A DNA stretch of 64,000 bases from Ruminococcus sp. XPD3002 (lineage in GTDB: Bacteria; Bacillota; Clostridia; Oscillospirales; Ruminococcaceae), in assembly GCA_900119535.1 (NCBI GenBank), contig FPJT01000007.1:146317-210316 (forward strand). Direction: 5' to 3'. Shown piece after piece: positions 1 to 8,637 of the stretch (its first letter is position 1; each line of letters begins with the position of its first letter). The notes beneath the pieces were generated by a model, which saw only the letters and a list, made by a program, of their open reading frames with translations, did no database searches and had not been told where the DNA came from. The position numbers and the translations under genes are program-made.

Positions 1-127
1 GCAGTCCCAGCTCGCCCGCCTTTACGGGAAGGAGCTTTTTCGCCTGTACTATGCGATTCTCCTCACTTATGTAAACTGCCGCAGAGGTAGTGTAATTGCT
101 TGTATCTATGCCGAGGTAATCAGGCAT
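1..127 (-). CDS. M22/TsaD-like (Kae1-family) protein, N-terminal part
   Basis: Only the first 42 residues lie in the window; the gene runs off the left edge. The start MPDYLGIDTSNYTTSAAVY is typical of the ASKHA-fold, Kae1/TsaD-like paralogue (peptidase M22-like) found next to nusB in many Clostridia, with the DTSNYTTS phosphate-loop-type motif. ATG at 125-127 overlaps the last codons of nusB by 8 bp, so the two are translationally coupled. True TsaD makes the t6A modification of tRNA; the job of this nusB-linked paralogue is not established and cannot be told from 42 residues. Confidence 0.7.
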   Translation of the reverse strand, partial: MPDYLGIDTSNYTTSAAVYISEENRIVQAKKLLPVKAGELGL

Positions 128-527
128 TTTCCTTCTCCAGGTCGCGGGAGAATGCTCCGAGGACTCCGTTTATAAAGGAAGCGTCCTCAGAGTAGGTATA
201 GGTATTTGCAAGCACCATTGCCTCGCTGATAGCCGCATTGACGGGAGTATTCTCATCGTACAGCGACTCGTAAAGAGCTATGCGGAGTATAGCGAGATTC
301 AGCTTAGAAATTCTTGCAAGCTTTCTTGACTTGCTGTAGTTCTCAACTATACGGTCCAACTCTTCACGGTGAGCGAGTGTACCGTCCACGATAGCCTTCA
401 CCTGATCATCGACTGTTATCTCATCGATCTCCTCGGCGATATCGTAAAGTTCCTGTATATCATCATCGCGCAGAAGCTGCTCAAAAACCAGCTTGAATGC
501 GCTGTCTCTTACTTCACGTCTTGACAT
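120..527 (-). CDS. nusB: Transcription antitermination factor NusB
   Basis: A 135-residue all-helical protein of the usual NusB length. The N-terminus (MSRREVRDSAFKLVFEQLL) and the C-terminal segment with NTPVNAAISEAMVLANTY and FINGVLGAF are family signatures. NusB with NusE (S10) binds boxA of rRNA leader transcripts and supports antitermination and rRNA maturation in the cytoplasm. It lies between the Asp23/Gls24 gene and the M22-like gene, the standard Clostridia order downstream of spoIIIA. Start is supported by an upstream AGGAGA-like site near 533-538. Confidence 0.95.
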   Translation of the reverse strand: MSRREVRDSAFKLVFEQLLRDDDIQELYDIAEEIDEITVDDQVKAIVDGTLAHREELDRIVENYSKSRKLARISKLNLAILRIALYESLYDENTPVNAAISEAMVLANTYTYSEDASFINGVLGAFSRDLEKENA

Positions 528-556
528 TTAAACTCTCCTTTGCTTTGGATAAGGCG

Positions 557-892
557 TTATTCAAAAACTGCGCCGCTGATAGTCACGTTCACTCTTGCAA
601 CAGCCACACCTGTCATATTCTGGATATTCTCCTTGACTGCGGACTGTACTTCCTCAGCGATAGCAGCTGCCTTTTCGCCGTATTTAACTTTTATCTTCAT
701 ATCCACTGCTGCAACGTCGCCCATCATGCTGACCTTTATAGGACCGTTATTTCTCAGCTTGCTCATTTTGCCGACCTCTCCTCCGAGACCTGCAACGCCC
801 TTGACGTCAAGGGCAGCGAGTTTGGCAACAGTGATTATTACATCCTCTGATATCTTAAGCTTGCTCTGAGCTTCTTTTTTAACTTCGCCCAT
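557..892 (-). CDS. Asp23/Gls24 family envelope stress protein
   Basis: A 111-residue protein starting MGEVKKEAQSKLKISEDV. ATG at 890-892 is preceded by GGAGG at a good distance, so it is preferred over the upstream in-frame ATG at 925. Conserved family features are the ISEDVIITVAKLAALDVKGV segment, the central MGDVAAVDMKIKVKYG strand and the C-terminal VARVNVTISGAVFE. Members are small, abundant cytoplasmic or membrane-peripheral proteins linked to envelope homeostasis; in Clostridia one copy normally sits between spoIIIA and nusB, as here. The molecular role is not known. Confidence 0.9.
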   Translation of the reverse strand: MGEVKKEAQSKLKISEDVIITVAKLAALDVKGVAGLGGEVGKMSKLRNNGPIKVSMMGDVAAVDMKIKVKYGEKAAAIAEEVQSAVKENIQNMTGVAVARVNVTISGAVFE

Positions 893-991
893 AATAAACC
901 TCCGTTGACTCAGATTTGAGTGCATTTTTTAACCAAAGTCAGGCATACACTCTTACTTTTATATTATACCAAATATTTTTCAATTGTTCAA

Positions 992-1549
992 CTACTTTAC
1001 CTCAAAAATTCTGATATTTTCTGCTGAAACTTCAGTTTCACCCAGTATTATGTCCTTTATCGAGGCTGCCTGCGCCTTATCGAGTCCCTCGGTCTTGACC
1101 ACTACCTTTGCTGTTTCACCGTCCAGATAGGCAACGCAATCCTCGAAACCCTGCGCTTTTACCAGTGATTCGATAGTTCCCTCGGACTCGATGAGACGTG
1201 AGACCTCAACCGCATCGATAGCATTCACTACCATTTCCTCGTTCGTGATATCTCCGCCGCCTATCATGGTCTGGAGAGTCTGTACCGCCTCGTCACGGTT
1301 CGTCATCTTGTCGAGACGTGCCTGAGCGAAGTAATCCGAGGACGAAGTCTTTGCAAGCTCCGCATCTGCGTTTACGAATTCGGTATCGCCGTAGCTGACT
1401 GTATCACCTGTTTCGGCAGTCTGCAATACACCGTCCCTGCCGAGTTCGGGTGCAGCGGCGTAATTTATGTATACCGCTATCGCCAGCATGAGCGTCAGGC
1501 AGGTCATGATTATCTGTTTTTTTCCTATAATTACTGTTGGCTTTTTCAT
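992..1549 (-). CDS. spoIIIAH: Stage III sporulation protein AH (SpoIIIAH)
   Basis: A 185-residue protein with a short cytoplasmic N-terminus, one membrane anchor (about residues 12-30) and an extracytoplasmic YscJ-like ring-building domain ending in KVVVKTEGLDKAQAASIKDIILGETEVSAENIRIFEV. In spore formers it sits in the mother-cell membrane and binds forespore SpoIIQ across the intermembrane space to form the feeding-tube channel. Last gene of the complete spoIIIA operon, 12 bp after spoIIIAG. Confidence 0.92.
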   Translation of the reverse strand: MKKPTVIIGKKQIIMTCLTLMLAIAVYINYAAAPELGRDGVLQTAETGDTVSYGDTEFVNADAELAKTSSSDYFAQARLDKMTNRDEAVQTLQTMIGGGDITNEEMVVNAIDAVEVSRLIESEGTIESLVKAQGFEDCVAYLDGETAKVVVKTEGLDKAQAASIKDIILGETEVSAENIRIFEVK

Positions 1550-1561
1550 AGCTATCTCTCC

Positions 1562-2083
1562 TTATCCAAGCTTGGTCACGTATATTTTACCTGTTGGCAG
1601 TCCGAGTGCTGCCGAAACCGTGCGGTATATCCTTTCCCGCACCTCGGGTATGTCTCCTCCCGTACATATCACAGCCGCACCTGTTATCTCAGGGAGCTCC
1701 ACTCGCTGTATCACGGGAGTTTTTCCGTTCTCACCTCCTATTATCACGTATTTCTCCTCCTCTTCCGACCTTTCCTCAGTCCGGCTTTTTTTACCTTCGG
1801 CAGCGTATACATAACGTTCACTGCTTCCAACCGTGATATATACTCTCACATCGCCTGCACCCTCTATCTGTTCAAGGAATTCACGAAGCTCCTTCTCAGT
1901 ATCCGAACGATAGTCCTCCGAAAACTGCGGAACATTTTCTTCCTTAATGTTCACGGGACGCTCCTTATCGGGTATAACTGACGACAGAAGTATAAGGAAC
2001 ATCCCCGCCGCTCCGAGAATGACCGCAAGCTTCGTATTTTTTTCTTTTCCGAAGAACTTTTTTATCCTATCCGTCACTTCCAT
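1562..2083 (-). CDS. spoIIIAG: Stage III sporulation protein AG (SpoIIIAG)
   Basis: A 173-residue protein: cytoplasmic start MEVTDRIKKFFGKEKNTK, membrane segment at about 17-36, then a periplasm-like ring domain with RVYITVGSSERYVYA and the conserved end PEITGAAVICTGGDIPEVRERIYRTVSAALGLPTGKIYVTKL (positions about 131-172). Forms a large secretin-like ring in the SpoIIIA-SpoIIQ channel. Its start overlaps the end of spoIIIAF by 17 bp. Confidence 0.93.
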   Translation of the reverse strand: MEVTDRIKKFFGKEKNTKLAVILGAAGMFLILLSSVIPDKERPVNIKEENVPQFSEDYRSDTEKELREFLEQIEGAGDVRVYITVGSSERYVYAAEGKKSRTEERSEEEEKYVIIGGENGKTPVIQRVELPEITGAAVICTGGDIPEVRERIYRTVSAALGLPTGKIYVTKLG

Positions 2084-2531
2084 TTACTACCTCCGTATCC
2101 GTCCCGAGACTGCTCCTTACAACAGCTGCCGCACTCTCAAAATCCTCAGCTTCTATCTCAACCCTTATAATAGATATGCTCATATCCTCAGAAATATTAA
2201 TGAACGGCACTATACTTTCGCAGTGACAGCCTGCCGCATCTGTCTGCTCCGCAAGAACTTCCGCTATGTTTTCGACGGTCTGCATTTCAAGCGCCGAGCG
2301 GTAAAGCTCCTCGGAGCATGAATAATTATCCGTTATAAACGTATCAGGCTCAGGCATCCCGAACTCTGCACCGCCGCTGACAAAGGGAGTTATTATCACC
2401 GTAAGAAGCAGCATATCCATTATCATCAATAGCTGTCCCTTAAGTTTAAGTCCCCCTGCAAATACACTTATAAGTCCCGTAACAGCCGAGACCGCACATA
2501 CTGCCGCAACAGCAGTTCTCATCGCTTCCAT
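2067..2531 (-). CDS. spoIIIAF: Stage III sporulation protein AF (SpoIIIAF)
   Basis: A 154-residue protein with two N-terminal membrane segments (about 8-28 and 33-50) followed by a soluble domain, as in SpoIIIAF, which is a membrane component of the SpoIIIA complex with a ring-building-like soluble domain. The family assignment rests mainly on the topology, length and position between AE and AG, since AF is poorly conserved in sequence. Overlaps spoIIIAG and is 9 bp downstream of spoIIIAE. Confidence 0.85.
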   Translation of the reverse strand: MEAMRTAVAAVCAVSAVTGLISVFAGGLKLKGQLLMIMDMLLLTVIITPFVSGGAEFGMPEPDTFITDNYSCSEELYRSALEMQTVENIAEVLAEQTDAAGCHCESIVPFINISEDMSISIIRVEIEAEDFESAAAVVRSSLGTDTEVVNGSDG

Positions 2532-2540
2532 AAAGCCCTC

Positions 2541-3641
2541 CTAACCCACTGACCGCAGCATAAGTGCAGTACAGATCATGAACATCAGCGAATAACATAC
2601 CATAAGGCACTGCGCAACTGCCGCAGCACTGCCGAAGCCGTTCAGAAGCCGTGAAACAGCTTCCGCACCGAATATGTCCGCCGCAGCCGCACCTGTTTTA
2701 AGCACTATCCTGTAGGCAGCAAGCTCCAGCACAGGGGGAAGCATTATCAGCAGCATCGCCGCTGTACCTGCAAGACCTATTCCGCCGCGGATTATCTCGA
2801 AGCTCCCCCTTACTGTGGAATACGCATCCGATACTGCTCCACCGACTATGGGTACCGCTCCCGATATTGCGAACTTTGCCGCCTTGACTGCAAAACCGTC
2901 CGTTTTTCCCGATATAGTGCATTTCAGTCCCAAGAATCCCGTAAAAAGGCTCATGGAAACGGTTATACACCACACTGCACCTTTATGTATAAGCTCCGTG
3001 AGACTGCTGAGGGAACGTTCGGGGAATACGCTTCCGCTGACGGATAGCACCATTATCATGCTCAGCACAGGCATAAGCCAGCGCTCTGCACAGGTCACGA
3101 AAACTTCCGAAGCACCAAGTATCAGCAGGTCGTATACTCCTGCTGAAAGAGTACCTCCGCAGACTGCGGTTATTGCAGCAAAAACAGGTACGAACACCAT
3201 AACGAAGCCTCCGCCACGTTCCATTACCGTAAGGGCACGCTCAAGAACTCCGAAAAGCTGCGAGGATATGACAGTTACCGCAGTTATGACGCATATCGTA
3301 TCGTAAAGCTCCGATACGCTGTCTGAAAGCAGTGTACCTCCGAAACTTTTCAGCACTGCTGTAAAAACCGTTATTATGAGCAGCTCACCCAGCAGCCGCA
3401 GCGGCGCACGAAGCCTGTCCCTCATCCGCTCCCTGATCTGTTCCGCAACATCAGTCAGCTGTATGTCCTTAAGTTCATCGAACGAACTGCCGATGTCGTA
3501 TTCCTCCAGAAGCTCGTCCAGCTGTTCGGTTATTTCCTGTTCGGGAGAATACAGCTCTTCACAGCGACCATAAACAGGAACGCAGAAAACCGATACCAGA
3601 AGTACTGCTATCAAAAGGGGAAACACAGCCCTTCTCACCAT
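2541..3641 (-). CDS. spoIIIAE: Stage III sporulation protein AE (SpoIIIAE)
   Basis: A 366-residue polytopic membrane protein. ATG at 3639-3641 is preceded by AGGAGGTG and begins a signal-like hydrophobic stretch MVRRAVFPLLIAVLLVSVF; an upstream in-frame ATG at 3716 would add 25 residues with no ribosome site and deep overlap with spoIIIAD. The body has about eight hydrophobic segments with the AE-type central region (ISGAVPIVGGAVSDAY). SpoIIIAE is a candidate transport component of the forespore channel. The start overlaps the end of spoIIIAD by 7 bp. Confidence 0.92.
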   Translation of the reverse strand: MVRRAVFPLLIAVLLVSVFCVPVYGRCEELYSPEQEITEQLDELLEEYDIGSSFDELKDIQLTDVAEQIRERMRDRLRAPLRLLGELLIITVFTAVLKSFGGTLLSDSVSELYDTICVITAVTVISSQLFGVLERALTVMERGGGFVMVFVPVFAAITAVCGGTLSAGVYDLLILGASEVFVTCAERWLMPVLSMIMVLSVSGSVFPERSLSSLTELIHKGAVWCITVSMSLFTGFLGLKCTISGKTDGFAVKAAKFAISGAVPIVGGAVSDAYSTVRGSFEIIRGGIGLAGTAAMLLIMLPPVLELAAYRIVLKTGAAAADIFGAEAVSRLLNGFGSAAAVAQCLMVCYSLMFMICTALMLRSVG

Positions 3642-4027
3642 ATCGCACCTCCTATCCTGTCTATCAGTTCCCTTAATATGGGCAGGGACATGAAAGCTAC
3701 CGCACCTCGTCCCCACATCTCAGCAGCAGATGCTACAGCCGTCTCTCCGCTGTCACGGCATACGGAGCAAGTAAGCTGAGTTATGAAACAAACTGCCGCA
3801 GCCTTGAAAACTATAGCGATATAGCTGTCAGATATGCCTGCCTCGCTGAAAATGTCCCTGACTTCACTTATCATCGGCGAAAGATACAGCATAAAAGCGG
3901 ACATTATGCCTACACAGGCACCAAGCGACACAAGGAGCGACTGCTCACAGGCATAGCGTTTAAGCAGTACCGCAGTCAGTGAAGCTGCAACGGAAAACAC
4001 CGCTACAGATAAGCAATCATTCACCAT
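3635..4027 (-). CDS. spoIIIAD: Stage III sporulation protein AD (SpoIIIAD)
   Basis: A 130-residue small membrane protein with four hydrophobic segments (AVFSVAASLTAVLLK, LVSLGACVGIMSAFMLYL, YIAIVFKAAAVCFITQL and the C-terminal AFMSLPILRELI) matching SpoIIIAD in length and order. It belongs to the forespore channel complex. ATG overlaps the end of spoIIIAC by 7 bp, indicating translational coupling along the operon. Confidence 0.92.
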   Translation of the reverse strand: MVNDCLSVAVFSVAASLTAVLLKRYACEQSLLVSLGACVGIMSAFMLYLSPMISEVRDIFSEAGISDSYIAIVFKAAAVCFITQLTCSVCRDSGETAVASAAEMWGRGAVAFMSLPILRELIDRIGGAIW

Positions 4028-4218
4028 AGGCCGAACACGCTCTTGACTGTATCGAACAAGCCGCCTATTTCCTGAACTATTATCATAAGCACAACGATAA
4101 GTCCTGCAAGAGTAGTCATCATCGCCTGTTCCTCTCTTTCGGCACGTTTCAGCACCAGATTCAGCACTGCAACGATTATCCCTATACCTGCTATCCTGAA
4201 TATAAGATCAATATCCAT
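4021..4218 (-). CDS. spoIIIAC: Stage III sporulation protein AC (SpoIIIAC)
   Basis: A 65-residue protein with two membrane helices (IFRIAGIGIIVAVLNLVL and TLAGLIVVLMIIVQEIGGLF). The sequence is strongly typical of SpoIIIAC, the smallest and best conserved member of the operon, with the loop KRAEREEQAMM between helices. Overlaps spoIIIAD. Confidence 0.95.
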   Translation of the reverse strand: MDIDLIFRIAGIGIIVAVLNLVLKRAEREEQAMMTTLAGLIVVLMIIVQEIGGLFDTVKSVFGLW

Positions 4219-4236
4219 TCTGCACCTCTGAAAAAA

Positions 4237-4737
4237 TCATATTACTGCAAGTCCTGCCACTATACCGAGCATCGGACCGATACTGCGGCAGACTCTGCCT
4301 TTAGAGCTGTATTCGTCCCTGCGTCTTGAACCGAGTATATCAAGTTCCGAGCGGAGAGCCTCAACAGCGTTATGAAATCCCTCTGCATCGCAGGTTCCGA
4401 GGACATTTCCGAAGCGTACAAGGAGATTTTTCTCCTCATCACCGAGTTCATCCTGACTCGTCACCGCACTGCACCACGCTTCGTGAAAATCAACACAGGG
4501 AGAGTAATCAACAGGCAGCAGCGATATAAAGTCAAGCGAGCTGAAAGAAGCTGCATCCAGTTCTCTGCATATCTCGTAAACGTCGTCGCAGCGGTACCTT
4601 ACCCGCATATCAAAAAAGCGCAGCAGTTCATCAAGCTGCACACAGACTTCGACTTTTCTTTTGAGCTGCATGGACCTTGAATTTCCCCACATGAATCCTG
4701 ACACCGCAAACAGCAGTGCAGCTATAAAACGTATCAT
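4237..4737 (-). CDS. spoIIIAB: Stage III sporulation protein AB (SpoIIIAB)
   Basis: A 166-residue protein with an N-terminal membrane segment (IRFIAALLFAVSGFMWG), a soluble helical domain and a C-terminal membrane helix (SIGPMLGIVAGLAVI), resembling GspF-like type II secretion platform proteins, as known for SpoIIIAB. Conserved LKRKVEVCVQLDELLRFFDMRVRYR segment. Overlaps the end of spoIIIAA by 4 bp; 18 bp before spoIIIAC. Confidence 0.92.
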   Translation of the reverse strand: MIRFIAALLFAVSGFMWGNSRSMQLKRKVEVCVQLDELLRFFDMRVRYRCDDVYEICRELDAASFSSLDFISLLPVDYSPCVDFHEAWCSAVTSQDELGDEEKNLLVRFGNVLGTCDAEGFHNAVEALRSELDILGSRRRDEYSSKGRVCRSIGPMLGIVAGLAVI

Positions 4738-5633
4738 GCCAGACTCCTCACTTCCCTGATATTTCCCACTTTGCCGCCAAGAAAAACTACGTCGCTGAAC
4801 ACGCCCTCGGATATAAGACGGCTGCCGACTCGACGTGCCATCAGCTCCTCATAGTTCTCAGCGTGGATAGTCGCCGCAAAACGCACACCGCACCCATGAC
4901 CGCTGAGTATCGCCTCGCAGTCCTCATCCGAGGCTATCTCGTCGCAGAAAATAAACTGCGGAGAAAGAGTGCGTATCGCCGAAATGATACCGCTGTACCT
5001 GCTTATGCCGCATATCACATCGGTGAAGGCTCCCACATCGTTTGCAGGAGTACCGCATACAAGCGCAGATATCTCATTCCGCTCGTCTATCAGTGTAACC
5101 TTTTCGCAGTTCCCGACAATACGGCAGAGGTCCCTCAGCAGAGTGGTCTTGCCCGAATTGACACCGCCGCAGATAAGCATTCCCCTCCGACTGTTCAGCA
5201 GTACACTTCCAACAGGCTCTGCACAGCCTTTCACTTCTCTTGCTATCCTGAAATTCAGTCCGTTAACTTCGCGTATAACAGGTTCAGCTGAATCGGTATA
5301 AGTGCCTGCAAGTCCCACACGTATGCCGCCTTCTATAACGAATACCCCCTGACGGAGCTGTCTCGTGCAGCTGTGCAGCGAATGCCGTGACAGGTTTTCA
5401 ACTATACGGCAGATATCCTCATAGTCTGCCGTAAGAGCGTTTTTCCGCTCTGTACACCTTCCATTCGAGTCAATAAAAAAGCTTGTACCCTCACAGAAAA
5501 AGCTTACAGGTCTGCCGCTTCTTATCCTTATCTCACTGAGTCCGCTGCGCATGGATACACTTACAAGCTCCATTGCACTGCGCAGTTTATGTGGCATATA
5601 GTCCAGTATCACTTCATAAGCACTTCGCTTCAT
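4734..5633 (-). CDS. spoIIIAA: Stage III sporulation protein AA (SpoIIIAA), ATPase
   Basis: A 299-residue secretion-type ATPase, first gene of the spoIIIA operon. Walker A is GGVNSGKTT (K162), a Walker B-like region is FIFCDEIAS, and the glycine-rich EGGIRVGLAGTY (about 101-112) is typical of the family. It is thought to power the mother cell to forespore channel and is essential for sigma-G activity in Bacillus. The leader between 5634 and 5720 carries no clear vegetative promoter, consistent with control by sporulation-specific sigma-E, although no sigma-E box was confirmed by eye. Confidence 0.93.
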   Translation of the reverse strand: MKRSAYEVILDYMPHKLRSAMELVSVSMRSGLSEIRIRSGRPVSFFCEGTSFFIDSNGRCTERKNALTADYEDICRIVENLSRHSLHSCTRQLRQGVFVIEGGIRVGLAGTYTDSAEPVIREVNGLNFRIAREVKGCAEPVGSVLLNSRRGMLICGGVNSGKTTLLRDLCRIVGNCEKVTLIDERNEISALVCGTPANDVGAFTDVICGISRYSGIISAIRTLSPQFIFCDEIASDEDCEAILSGHGCGVRFAATIHAENYEELMARRVGSRLISEGVFSDVVFLGGKVGNIREVRSLA

Positions 5634-5697
5634 ATTTTTTCACTCCCGTTTTTTCTTCTGATACATACTATTCAGGCTCGTACAGGAATATGACAAA

Positions 5698-5719
5698 GGG
5701 GACGCAAAATGCGTCCCCA
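5698..5719. repeat. Short GGGGACGC palindrome
   Basis: GGGGACGC and GCGTCCCC arms around AAAAT form a perfect stem between spoIIIAA and the next terminator. It resembles the other 'GGGG(A/C)...palindrome' elements of this window (14.5 kb and 33.5-33.8 kb). Confidence 0.6.
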
Positions 5720-5749
5720 CAAAAAAACTGCTGCCCGAAGGCAGCAGTT
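5719..5749 (-). terminator. Rho-independent terminator of the GH9 gene
   Basis: On the minus strand AACTGCTGCC-TTCG-GGCAGCAGTT is followed by a run of seven T. It lies just after the stop codon of the cellulase gene at 5764. Confidence 0.9.
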
Positions 5750-5763
5750 ATAAAGTTCAGTAT

Positions 5764-8607
5764 TTAATCATATGAGACAGGAAGATCTGACTGCTTATAT
5801 AAACCTGCATCGATCTGCTGGATAACAAGTGCATCAAGAGCAGTTACGCCGTCGCCGTTTCTGTTAACATCGGCATTCTTAAGTCCCTCAGGAGTGATCG
5901 TGTACTTCTTTGAATTTGCTACGTACTGGAGTATAAGAAGTGCATCAGAAAGATTAACTTCTCCGTCACATGTAGCATCTCCCCATAAAGGAGTCTTTAC
6001 CTCAGTAACGACCTGACCATTTGAAGCGGTAGATGAAGACTTTGCAGGATCCGGCTTTGTTCCGTCAGGCTCAACGCCCCATACAAGCTTGTCGTCACAG
6101 TAGAGAGTGATCTTGTCAGTGATAGCTGAAGCAGCGTTGTCGTCCTCGAATGAAACGAGGTCAGCGTAACTGTAGTCGTTCTTGGAATCCCATGCGATGT
6201 CTTCGTAAGTTTCCTTATCCTGGTTGAATCCCAGAGCGAACTGGTAAACACGGCTTCCGTAGAAGTCGCAGTCCTTCCACTGCATCTCTACGTAGTATGT
6301 ACCGTTGTCGTCGTACTTTGTAGGACCTGAGAATTTAGCCTCATTCTGGCCGTTTGAGAAGCTCTTCTCCTGATCGTAGTCTATACGTGCGAAGATGTAC
6401 TCCTCGGGATCGTAGCCCTTGTCAAGGAGTTCCTTGATGTTGAAGTAATATCTTGCCTTCATATCGCTCTCGAACTTAGGAGGATCAACTGTACGGTTGT
6501 GAACAACTACCTTGAGCTGAACACTGCCTGTCTGCTCCTGGTTCTTTCCGCCTGAGATGTAAAGGCCTGTAGGAAGCGGATTGCCGTCTGCATCTACCTG
6601 ATCAAAGCCGTGAGCATTAGCGGACATATCGAAGTCTTCGATTATGTGGTTTTCCTTTTCATCAATGCCGCCCTTTCTGCCGTAGAAATGGTAGAGACCT
6701 GCAAGGTCGCCGCAGAAGCCTGCATTGTAGTCGTCTGTAACTTCGTTGTAGATATAGTCCTTAGTCTCGTCGTTATGGAAGTCCTTGAGGTCAGGACCGC
6801 CTACGAGAGCACCCCAGAGGGTATGTACCTGTGTGATAGGATCGTCCATTGACTGAGTAGGTGAGCAGTGAGATGAACGGTGGTGAGGATGAGAAGCAAA
6901 GCTGTTCTCATAGCCTACCTCATAAGCGTAGCCCATAGGGTTGTCGCCAAGGATATACTGCATCTGAGCTCTTGCCCATGGGAGGAATGTATCATCGCCG
7001 GTTGTCTTAGCATATACGCAAGCGCAGAGACCTGCTGCTGTATTGTAACGAGCTGAACCGTAACCTGATACAACTGCCCAACCCTTAGGTGATTTAGCGA
7101 TAAAGTCGCTGCTTGTATCGCTGTCAGGAAGATCAGGGATCTGATCAGCAGTCATAGGTGTATTCCAGAGATAATCGTCTCTGCCGAAATACTTATGGCC
7201 GTGTACAGGCTCATAGTTCCAATCCGAGCAATCAGTTGAGCTGGAACAGCCTGACCAGAACTCAAGGTTGTAACGGAAGATATACCAGTCACGTGCAGTA
7301 TTTGTAATAGGAGCAAGCTTTGCGAAAACTCCGCCCCAAACAGTATCCCAGCAGTGAACCCAGATATTCTGCCAGCAGTTACCTGTATCAGTGATGATAC
7401 GTTTCATATAGCCTGTGTAAGCATAAGAAGGCTGCTGACCTGTCTGAGCCTGTTCATCATATGAACCGCTGTCTGAGAGTGGCTTGGAAGTATCAACTCC
7501 GATGATATCTTCGATATAATCGTAGTTTTCTGTACAGTAGTAGAGCCATACAGCAGCCCATGCCAGTTCATCGTAGTCATAGCTTGAGGTGTAGAAACCG
7601 CCGTCGTAGCCGAGGCTGTAGCAGTTAGGCACCATACCAGGCTCCCATTCCTCAACGTGAGTCTTAACAGCAAAATCGTAAAGAGCGATAGCATAGTCAA
7701 GGTTCTTCTTAGCATAGCCAGGATCTGTATCCTTGAAGTTGAGGTAGTTGATAGCCAGTGAAGCTGCTGCACCTGCTGCCTGGTCGGAAGCGGGCATTTC
7801 CTCGGTAGCGAAGTAAGCAGGACGCTTAACGCCGCATGAAGAAGAAGCAACGAATGTGCCGTCTATCTGGAGCTCTGGAGGGCACCAGTAGTTATGGTCG
7901 TTATTACCTTCGCCGACCTGATAGCAGTAAGCAACAACGTTTCCGTCGTCGTCGAGGAAGGTAGCCTTCATGAAGTAGTCGTTGATCCAGCGGAGCTCGT
8001 CCTCAACATGCTCGTCGAGGTTCATTTCCTTGTAGTCCTCACGGAACTCATAGTAGCCCCAGCCTACAGTTGAAGCAGAGTAGCTTCCGGGGAGACCGAA
8101 TTTAACGTGGTCGCCGGCATCGTGCCAGCCGCCTGTCAGGTCGAGAGTGCCGTTTCCGTCGGGATCAAGATATTTTTTATTCTTGGCGATGAACTCTTCG
8201 CTCATGTTAACGCCGACATAGGAATCCGGATTGTTAGAGTCAGTGGCATTCTTGGTCTTACCGTCCTCGCCGGCACCGAGGCCCTGATCTTCCGTAAGTT
8301 TATCATCGGTCTTGCCCTTGTTTACCTTAGGCATAGGATCCATTGGTACCAGCGGGATCTCGCCATCCTTTACATGACAATCTTGACGCCATGAATAATA
8401 GCCGTCCTCGCCGACCTTATCTCCGCACTTGTTGGCATCATAGAAGCAAAGTGCGAGCTGAAGCGCTTCAGCATAGTTATGGTAATTATTGGGATTTTTT
8501 TCGTCAATAACTGCCGCATTAGCATTGGGCGCGATCGTTGCTGAAAAGATCATAGCAACTGATGAAACCGCTGCTGCTGATCTTTTGATAAACCCTGCTT
8601 TTTTCAT
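5764..8607 (-). CDS. GH9 endoglucanase with CBM3-like module and dockerin
   Basis: A 947-residue secreted cellulase. Signal peptide about 1-32 (ends ANAA). GH9 (alpha/alpha)6 catalytic domain about 35-640: the base/nucleophile motif GGWHDAGDH (D163, D166), the conserved HPHHRSSH, and the acid-containing YNEVTDDYNAGF near the domain end. A beta-rich module of CBM3c type follows (about 645-840), the architecture of processive 'theme B' endoglucanases. A type I dockerin ends the protein (GDATCDGEVNLSDALLILQ and NADVNRNGDGVTALDALVIQQ calcium loops). Residues about 90-155, between the WRQDCHV substrate loop and GGWHDAGD, form an acidic insert of roughly 50 residues more than usual. Presumably hydrolyses cellulose on a cellulosome. 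Start is supported by AAGGGA. Confidence 0.95.
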   Translation of the reverse strand: MKKAGFIKRSAAAVSSVAMIFSATIAPNANAAVIDEKNPNNYHNYAEALQLALCFYDANKCGDKVGEDGYYSWRQDCHVKDGEIPLVPMDPMPKVNKGKTDDKLTEDQGLGAGEDGKTKNATDSNNPDSYVGVNMSEEFIAKNKKYLDPDGNGTLDLTGGWHDAGDHVKFGLPGSYSASTVGWGYYEFREDYKEMNLDEHVEDELRWINDYFMKATFLDDDGNVVAYCYQVGEGNNDHNYWCPPELQIDGTFVASSSCGVKRPAYFATEEMPASDQAAGAAASLAINYLNFKDTDPGYAKKNLDYAIALYDFAVKTHVEEWEPGMVPNCYSLGYDGGFYTSSYDYDELAWAAVWLYYCTENYDYIEDIIGVDTSKPLSDSGSYDEQAQTGQQPSYAYTGYMKRIITDTGNCWQNIWVHCWDTVWGGVFAKLAPITNTARDWYIFRYNLEFWSGCSSSTDCSDWNYEPVHGHKYFGRDDYLWNTPMTADQIPDLPDSDTSSDFIAKSPKGWAVVSGYGSARYNTAAGLCACVYAKTTGDDTFLPWARAQMQYILGDNPMGYAYEVGYENSFASHPHHRSSHCSPTQSMDDPITQVHTLWGALVGGPDLKDFHNDETKDYIYNEVTDDYNAGFCGDLAGLYHFYGRKGGIDEKENHIIEDFDMSANAHGFDQVDADGNPLPTGLYISGGKNQEQTGSVQLKVVVHNRTVDPPKFESDMKARYYFNIKELLDKGYDPEEYIFARIDYDQEKSFSNGQNEAKFSGPTKYDDNGTYYVEMQWKDCDFYGSRVYQFALGFNQDKETYEDIAWDSKNDYSYADLVSFEDDNAASAITDKITLYCDDKLVWGVEPDGTKPDPAKSSSTASNGQVVTEVKTPLWGDATCDGEVNLSDALLILQYVANSKKYTITPEGLKNADVNRNGDGVTALDALVIQQIDAGLYKQSDLPVSYD

Positions 8608-8637
8608 TTAGATCTTTCCCTTCTCAATTAATAAATT

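Noticed and set aside
2815-3306. Plus-strand 163-codon open frame inside spoIIIAE
   Set aside because: Antisense shadow of a well-recognised gene, with no ribosome site.
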